Below are positions 59,231 through 64,000 of a stretch of 64,000 bases of DNA, piece by piece. A program made the position numbers and the translations under genes. The stretch is from Natronococcus sp. A-GB7. GTDB lineage: Archaea; Halobacteriota; Halobacteria; Halobacteriales; Natrialbaceae. Within the stretch, counting starts at the first letter, position 1, and the number at the start of each line of letters is the position of its first letter. The notes below the pieces were generated by a model. It made no database searches, was not told the DNA's origin, and saw only the letters and a program-made list of their open reading frames with translations. The stretch lies in the NCBI RefSeq assembly GCF_029688865.1, contig NZ_JARUKV010000020.1:1-64000 (forward strand), read 5' to 3'.

Positions 59231-59944
59231 TTATGTCTGAAGACACAGGTACGAAATATTATAGAGTGAGGGAGTGACACCGTCTATCACCCCTCCGAAT
59301 CCGCTCGCCGCTCGGTTCCTCGAAGACTCGCTCGGTGTGTTCGATTCCGATAATCCCGTTCTCGAGAAGCACGGCGAGTTTCCGCCGACGAACGACCGGC
59401 TACCGGGAACGGACGGTTGCGTCGGAGTGTCCGTCGTCTCGTCCTCGAGGCGTTCCGCCGATGACGTGTCGTGGATCGATTCCCGTCGGTGCATCGCGTC
59501 CCTGCCGTCGGGACTGAGCGTCTGACCCGTAGAGTAGTCGCCGCCGTCTCCGGCGAGCAAGACTGCTGTCTGCACGGCGTCGTCGACGGCTCCGATCCGA
59601 CCGAGGAGGACCTCCGCTTCCCTGCGCTCGCGCCACTCCTCGGTCGTGTCGTCGAGCATGTCGGTTTCGATGGGTCCGGGTGCGATAGCGCCGACCTGCA
59701 CGTCCGGTGGGACCTCTCGAGCGAGTGCGCGGGTGAACGAGATCCCCCCGCTCTTTGCAGCCGAATAGTGTGTCAGCTCTGCGGCGCCCTTGATACCCAG
59801 CTGCGACGCGACGTCGATCACTCGACCGCTGCCTCGCTCGAGCGTTCTGTCGATGTCGAACCGCGTCACCGGGAACGTCCCGCGGAGTTCGCTTTCAGCC
59901 GAACCCGTGGCTGGTATTCTCTCGGAGAGATCAGGGACAAACAC
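59231..59944 (-). pseudogene. 5'-truncated short-chain dehydrogenase/reductase
   Basis: The segment 59887-59489 encodes a recognisable SDR C-terminal two-thirds: GSGRVIDVASQLGIKGAA with the catalytic Ser, HYSAAKSG with Tyr-x3-Lys, AIAPGPIETDML, and GQTLSPDGRDAMH, which resembles the normal C-terminus. The N-terminal Rossmann NAD(P)-binding part (about 75 residues with GxxxGxG) is missing and replaced by unrelated sequence. The frame runs past the expected end by 85 codons into non-family sequence. Probably non-functional. Confidence 0.65.
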
Positions 59945-59971
59945 TAAACCACAGCTACCGAATGGTGGCAG

Positions 59972-60163
59972 ATGGTAACCGTGCTCGAAACGCTGGGATC
60001 AACCCAGGTTGTCACGGGTGTCTTGCTCGCCGCTGCCGCCGCAGCTTCGCTCGTACTGCTCGACGTCCTGCCGAACACCGTTCTCTGGGTCTCGCTGATC
60101 GCCGCGCTGTTCATGATCCTCGTGGAGTTCTCCCTGCTGGTCCGCACGAAACTCGCGGTTTGA
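59972..60163 (+). CDS. Small two-helix membrane protein
   Basis: 63 residues: two hydrophobic segments (about 12-31, AAAAAASLVLLDVL; 36-57, TVLWVSLIAALFMILVEFSL) joined by a short turn and ending RTKLAV. Unknown family; plausible but small, so confidence is limited. It is divergent from the truncated SDR. Confidence 0.45.
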   Translation: MVTVLETLGSTQVVTGVLLAAAAAASLVLLDVLPNTVLWVSLIAALFMILVEFSLLVRTKLAV

Positions 60164-60846
60164 GTGACCCGTCACGAAACTCGATTCGACGGATCTATAG
60201 ACACTCTCAGAAGCTGGTCTTTCACGGATCACACGGAATAGGCGACGCGAACTCGGTGTCCTCCCGGTGGGACAGTACGAAGAACGAACGCAGTTTCGAC
60301 AGCGACTCTCCGAAACCACTGCTTCCGACCGACTGTCGTCCGGGGTGAACTTTACACTCCCTCTCGTGGCAGCCACCGGGCACGTGGGGGATCGTTCCCC
60401 GCCGGAGACGACCGCGTCCACCGGTGCTCTTCGGCGCCCCCGAGACTCGCCCGGTTAGCTCGACTGCACGTTCGTTGCCGTACTTTCGACGCTCTCGGCA
60501 CGGCGTCGCTGCAGGCTCCCCGTCATCGCTCCCTCGCTCGAGGGACGGCGTTCGAACAGCAACCCGACCGACCGAACAACGACCGTCCTCTTCGTCCGCG
60601 ATGACCTCGACGCGGCCGGAAGCCGGAACTTCGCGCACTGTCCCGAGACGTACTGGAACCGTTACCCGGCCCGCTGGTGGCAGCAACGGTTCGCTCCCTG
60701 CCGTCAAAACGAATACCACTCGACACGAGTATCGCACCCGTTGCCTTCCGACTCCAATCGTGGATGGAACGGATAGTCACCGAGAAACGAGTAGCCACTC
60801 AAGGGGAAATTATACGGTAATTGTCCTCCCAGTTCGAACCGGGATT
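60164..60846. other. Intergenic region, no supported gene
   Basis: Frames on both strands are open over parts of this stretch, but their translations are Arg/Ser/Pro-rich and lack haloarchaeal acidity. An AT-rich ATTATACGG near 60808 is a possible TATA element for the gene at 60847. Confidence 0.5.
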
Positions 60847-61833
60847 ATGGTTTCACCAGGGGAGCTTCGACTGATCGATACACTGCTCGAGGACGAGGCG
60901 TTCGAGCCCGACATTTCCGACGACGGGTCGGTGAACTACTCGGCCGCCGCGGATCTGCTCGACGAGATCGACGGCGACCCGGCCGCCGTGCTCGAGCGGT
61001 TCGCCACTCGGGGGGTACTGGCCGACGAGTTCGTCTCGAAGGTGTACGTCTGTCCCGAGTGTACGACCGAGGGGTTACAGTACACGACCGTCTGCCCGGC
61101 CTGCGGGGATCCACAGGCTATCGAGACGACCGTACTCGAGCACGTCTGTGGCTACACCGGTCCCGAATCGGAGTTCGAGTCCGAGGCCGGCTACCGGTGT
61201 CCCGACTGCGAGCAGGACCTCGAGTCCGTCGACATCGAGAAGAAACTCCGGTACAGCTGCCAGGAGTGTACCGAGTCGTTCGACGTCCCGGACGACCGAC
61301 TTCGGTGTCGGGAGTGCTCGTCGATGTTCCCCCCGCTGGAGACGATCGAACGGGTACTGTACCGGTACACGCTCACTCCGGAGGGCGAGACGTGGCTCGA
61401 CCGCCAGAAGGCGGCCCGTCGAACGGCTGCGGAGGCGTTAGAGGAGCGTCGCTTCGAGACCGAGATCGACGCCACTGTCGACGACGGAGAGTCCCGACGC
61501 GTTCACGTCCTCGCCGAGGACGGTCTGATGGGCGAACGACGAATCGTTAGCATCCACGAGACGCCCGACACCGAACGCGTCGACGAGTTCCGCGCGTTCG
61601 CGGAGTCGGTCGGCGCACACCCGGTCGTCGTGACGACCTCGGGAACCGTCGAGACCGACGTCGCGAGGCAGGCGGAGAGTTCGGAGCTGACGGTGCTGAC
61701 GTTCGACGAGGACGGAGAGGGCACGCTCGAGTCCGAGTACGACACGACCGAGAGCGTCGGCGCCCATCGACCCGGACTGTTCGAACGTCTCACCGCCGCG
61801 CTCGAGGTGCCCGGCCGAAACGGCCGTCAGTAA
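60847..61833 (+). CDS. TackOD1-type multi-zinc-knuckle protein
   Basis: 328 residues. A helical N-terminus (1-65) leads into a cysteine-rich module with CxxC pairs at 69/72, 83/86, 118/121, 138/141 and 154/157 and a single Cys101. It closes with YRYTLTPEGETWLDRQ, the organisation I associate with the thaumarchaeal output domain 1 (TackOD1). The C-terminal acidic domain (200-328) has a Rossmann-like pattern (HPVVVTTSGTVETDVARQ) that could bind a ligand. Suggested to be a signalling/output protein; partners unknown. Start at ATG 60847 (MVSPGELRLIDTLLED). Confidence 0.72.
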   Translation: MVSPGELRLIDTLLEDEAFEPDISDDGSVNYSAAADLLDEIDGDPAAVLERFATRGVLADEFVSKVYVCPECTTEGLQYTTVCPACGDPQAIETTVLEHVCGYTGPESEFESEAGYRCPDCEQDLESVDIEKKLRYSCQECTESFDVPDDRLRCRECSSMFPPLETIERVLYRYTLTPEGETWLDRQKAARRTAAEALEERRFETEIDATVDDGESRRVHVLAEDGLMGERRIVSIHETPDTERVDEFRAFAESVGAHPVVVTTSGTVETDVARQAESSELTVLTFDEDGEGTLESEYDTTESVGAHRPGLFERLTAALEVPGRNGRQ

Positions 61834-62258
61834 CACGTTCCGGTTCGCATCCGCTTCTCCGGGGCGGGAGCATCGGCTGTGAAACGATCCGCTGCCCACC
61901 CCGTACGCTCGAAGCCATCACGTCGAACGAACGGGTTCTCTCCGCGCCGATTGCTTCGTCTTTGCCCCGGGGACTACTGCGTCGTTCGAACCGAACAGCG
62001 ACCGACGTCGACCGCTCAGATCCGTGTAGGCGACCGTCGCTCCCCACCCTCGGAAATAATGATAGATATGTTATGGTATGGTGATGAAAACCATATCTCG
62101 TATGCCGATTTTCCAATAGTCCGTAGACTGAAACGAACGGCACAGATTTATAGCCGTGGCTCGCTAGAGTATCGACTAGTTACTCGAGGTACGTCGGGAG
62201 AGAATCCCGGCCCGCTGCGCCAACAGCGGACCTCGTGTCCTCCGGGATCTCAGAGAAC
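61834..62258. other. Intergenic region, no gene recognised
   Basis: Contains an AT-rich island (about 62055-62120, ATAATGATAGATATG and TATGGTATGGTGATG) that may hold a promoter. No coding frame of haloarchaeal character. Confidence 0.5.
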
Positions 62259-62660
62259 ATGAATACGAAAACGAGAGACAGTAATAAACGTACCGCCGGT
62301 AGCGCCCCCGATCGAGACGTCGCGCTGATCGACGAGCCGACGATCCGCCGGCTCGAGGACGCCGATACCGAGCGATCGGGATGTCGGTTCGCCGCCGTCG
62401 CCCGCTCGCTCGAGGAGGTCTCGGTTCCGAACACGCGGTTGGATCTCCCGGTGACTCGCGTCGCCTACGTCGACGAGAGCGGCCGGTACGGGATCGAACG
62501 GGAGTTCTTCGGCCATCGCGAGGACTGGCAGGGAATTCCGCGAACGGTCGTCGTTTCGGAGGACAGCTACGACGTCGTCCGCGAGCTTCCCGACAGTCAC
62601 CGCGACCGATACCACCCGGTCCTGGACCTGTACGAGCGCGTCCTCGAGAGCGAGCGGTAG
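62259..62660 (+). CDS. Hypothetical acidic protein
   Basis: 133 residues from ATG 62259 (MNTKTRDSNKRTAGSAP). Mixed alpha/beta appearance with RVAYVDESGRYGIEREFFGH and RTVVVSEDSYDVVRELPDSH. No known motif; codon use and acidity fit the host. Convergent with the ATP-grasp gene. Confidence 0.6.
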   Translation: MNTKTRDSNKRTAGSAPDRDVALIDEPTIRRLEDADTERSGCRFAAVARSLEEVSVPNTRLDLPVTRVAYVDESGRYGIEREFFGHREDWQGIPRTVVVSEDSYDVVRELPDSHRDRYHPVLDLYERVLESER

Positions 62661-62816
62661 AGACGGAGGAGCGCGAACCGACGACACCCCGTCGACGCTT
62701 TTCGATGCCCTCGAAGCGGCTACGCCAGTGTCTCGTCGAACCACTCCGCTGCCGCGTCGGTGACGACCTCCTCGACGACGACGCTGCGTTCCAGCGACCG
62801 TCCAAAACGTAACTCC

Positions 62817-64000
62817 TTACTCTTCGAGGGAATCGGCAATCCGACCGCCGTACCTGCTGGCGACATCGATCCGGAACTCGGCGAGCACGTCGCGCCCGAG
62901 CAGGAGCGGGTAGGGGTCTCCGGCCCGGTCCTCGACGATTGCGTCGACGGTTCGCTCGGTTCCGGCGACGCCGACGACGACGTCGACGACGGGCCGCCGA
63001 CGGTGGCCGTTCTCGACAGAGCCGGTGGTTCCGACCTGGATCGGGCCCGCGCCGATCGCGGCCGCGAGCTGCAGGTCGATCCGGGTTCGCGCGTTAATCG
63101 GTTCGGCCCGGCCCGCCACTGACTTCGTGTCGGTCGTACCGCTGACGACGACGCGCTCGGTGAGCCCGACGACCGGTGCGTCGCTGCCGAACGGCTCGAC
63201 GTCGCTCGGGACACACGACGGAACCGAGTCGTCGAGCGTTGCCTGTAACCGCTCGACCAGTTCGTCGTCGACCGATCCCCCGGCGCGTTCGATCGCGACC
63301 TTCGCGATAATGGGCGCCGGACTCCGCCCCGTCGCGCGGAACAGCCCCCTAAATCCGGCGGTCGGGTTGACCTCGAGAACGTACCACCCATCCTCGCCCT
63401 CGATGAGGTCTACGCCGGCACAGTCCAGTCCGACCGCGGACGCCGCAGCCGTCGCGATCCCCGCGACGGCGTCGGGGAGCGCGTCGGTCGCGTCCTCGAC
63501 GGATCCGCCGCGTGCGACGTTCGTCCGCCACTCCTCGTCGTCGGCGTAGCGGTACATCGCGCCGACGACGCGTCCGTCGACGACGTAGACGCGGAGGTCC
63601 CGCGTTCGCTCGCGGTCCGTGCGAACGAGTTCCTGCAGGAACGCACGACGTGTGCCCACGGTCCCGGTGAGCAGATCGTTCTGGCGGACCTTCCACGCAC
63701 CGCCGCCGTGGGTTCCGACGATCGTCTTGTAGACGAACTCCTCGCCGAACGTCGGGCTGATCCGTCCGACCGTCGTCGTTCCCATCGCCAGCGCCGTCTC
63801 CGGGACCGGAACGCCCGCTGCGACCATCGCCGCGGCGGCGGCGATCTTGTGGGAGGCGAGGGCAGCGGCGTCGGGATCGTTCACCATCGGCCGGAAGCGG
63901 GCGATCGCGTTCGCGATTCCGACGGCCTCGACGGGCTGGGTCGCCGTCGACAGCAGCAGGCGGTTGATCACTACGTCCACGTCCGGCTCGAGGACGAACG
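62817..64000 (-). CDS. RimK-like ATP-grasp ligase fused to a C-terminal RimK-associated (retropepsin-like) domain, 5' end off the right edge
   Basis: At least 394 codons; the frame stays open to the window edge and the ATP-grasp N-terminal domain is incomplete, so the start lies beyond position 64000. ATP-grasp features: HKIAAAAAMVAAGVPVPET, EFVYKTIVGTHGGGAWKV (phosphate loop), RDLRVYVVDGRVVGAMYRY, and metal-binding DLIEGEDGWYVLEVNPTAGF. The last ~130 residues (VVGLTERVVVSGTTDTKSVA, then INARTRIDLQLAAA) resemble the RimK-associated domain usually annotated as an ATP-dependent zinc protease. Likely ligates an amino acid to a peptide or cofactor; the substrate is unknown. Confidence 0.85.
   Translation of the reverse strand, partial: FVLEPDVDVVINRLLLSTATQPVEAVGIANAIARFRPMVNDPDAAALASHKIAAAAAMVAAGVPVPETALAMGTTTVGRISPTFGEEFVYKTIVGTHGGGAWKVRQNDLLTGTVGTRRAFLQELVRTDRERTRDLRVYVVDGRVVGAMYRYADDEEWRTNVARGGSVEDATDALPDAVAGIATAAASAVGLDCAGVDLIEGEDGWYVLEVNPTAGFRGLFRATGRSPAPIIAKVAIERAGGSVDDELVERLQATLDDSVPSCVPSDVEPFGSDAPVVGLTERVVVSGTTDTKSVAGRAEPINARTRIDLQLAAAIGAGPIQVGTTGSVENGHRRRPVVDVVVGVAGTERTVDAIVEDRAGDPYPLLLGRDVLAEFRIDVASRYGGRIADSLEE

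Noticed and set aside
60222-60737. 171-codon minus-strand frame
   Set aside because: Arg/Gly-rich, no family features, overlapped by other equally open frames; typical of GC-rich non-coding DNA.
62720-62816. Acidic short frame ending EEVVTDAAAEWFDETLA behind the ATP-grasp gene
   Set aside because: It looks coding-like, but no usable start codon exists in frame near it and it overlaps the ATP-grasp stop region; a frameshift could not be demonstrated.

Overview
The window is haloarchaeal DNA, most likely from a member of the Natrialbales/Halobacteriales. The signs are GC-rich coding sequence, strongly acidic proteins, twin-arginine lipoprotein signals, TATA boxes about 27 nt before start codons (leaderless mRNAs), a TFB transcription factor, an Orc1/Cdc6 initiator and CxxC zinc-ribbon miniproteins. 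An Orc1 gene with its origin repeats, next to a ParA partition operon and among transposon wreckage and catabolic islands, suggests a megaplasmid, a secondary chromosome, or an origin-bearing accessory part of the chromosome. I saw no rRNA, tRNA or CRISPR array.

Layout. 0-20.2 kb is a carboxylic-acid catabolism island. It holds an acyl-CoA synthetase cut by the left edge, a gamma-carbonic-anhydrase-fold protein, an IclR regulator, a glutaryl-CoA-type dehydrogenase, a TAXI-type TRAP transporter (binding lipoprotein plus fused permease), a second acyl-CoA ligase, a second acyl-CoA dehydrogenase, a thiolase, a 3-hydroxyacyl-CoA dehydrogenase, an enoyl-CoA hydratase, a membrane Fe-S ETF:quinone oxidoreductase and EtfB/EtfA. 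Together these would import an organic acid, activate it with CoA, beta-oxidise it, and pass electrons from both dehydrogenases through ETF to the quinone pool.

20.3-24.0 kb is an integrase followed by decayed DNA: remnants of threonine synthase, TnpB and a DDE transposase. 24.0-28.4 kb is a compact set of possible metal-handling genes: a 56-residue uS14 ribosomal protein paralog that has lost one cysteine of each zinc-binding pair, the wreck of a COG0523 GTPase overlapping it, two paralogous FAD/NAD(P)-binding proteins, a P-loop ATPase with a Cys/His tail, and a rubredoxin-like protein. 28.4-34.1 kb carries a secreted polysaccharide deacetylase-like lipoprotein, an EamA transporter, a TFB, an FGGY kinase and a TRAM-domain protein.

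34.3-38.1 kb is the replication/partition centre. Inverted origin-recognition boxes flank an AT-rich stretch next to orc1/cdc6, a second group of boxes lies behind that gene, and a ParA plus partner operon is preceded by dense CTAAG/CTTAG inverted repeats. 38.1-42.6 kb holds a methyltransferase, a VOC protein and three successive NMT1/THI5-like periplasmic-binding-fold proteins that have neither signal peptides nor a transporter, divergent from a cupin. This is the best candidate here for an undescribed enzyme system.

42.7-52.5 kb has a zinc-ribbon miniprotein, an 816-residue secreted protein with about eight 26-residue repeats and CARDB-like domains, two HTH regulators, a DUF892 protein, a ChrA-type transporter and an MFS transporter. 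52.5-59.1 kb is a nitrous oxide reductase cluster (nosL, Y, F, D, an unknown membrane protein, nosZ). 59.2-64 kb has a truncated SDR, a TackOD1-type zinc protein, hypotheticals and a RimK-like ATP-grasp protein cut by the right edge.

All family assignments come from reading motifs and remembered family features; no database search was run.
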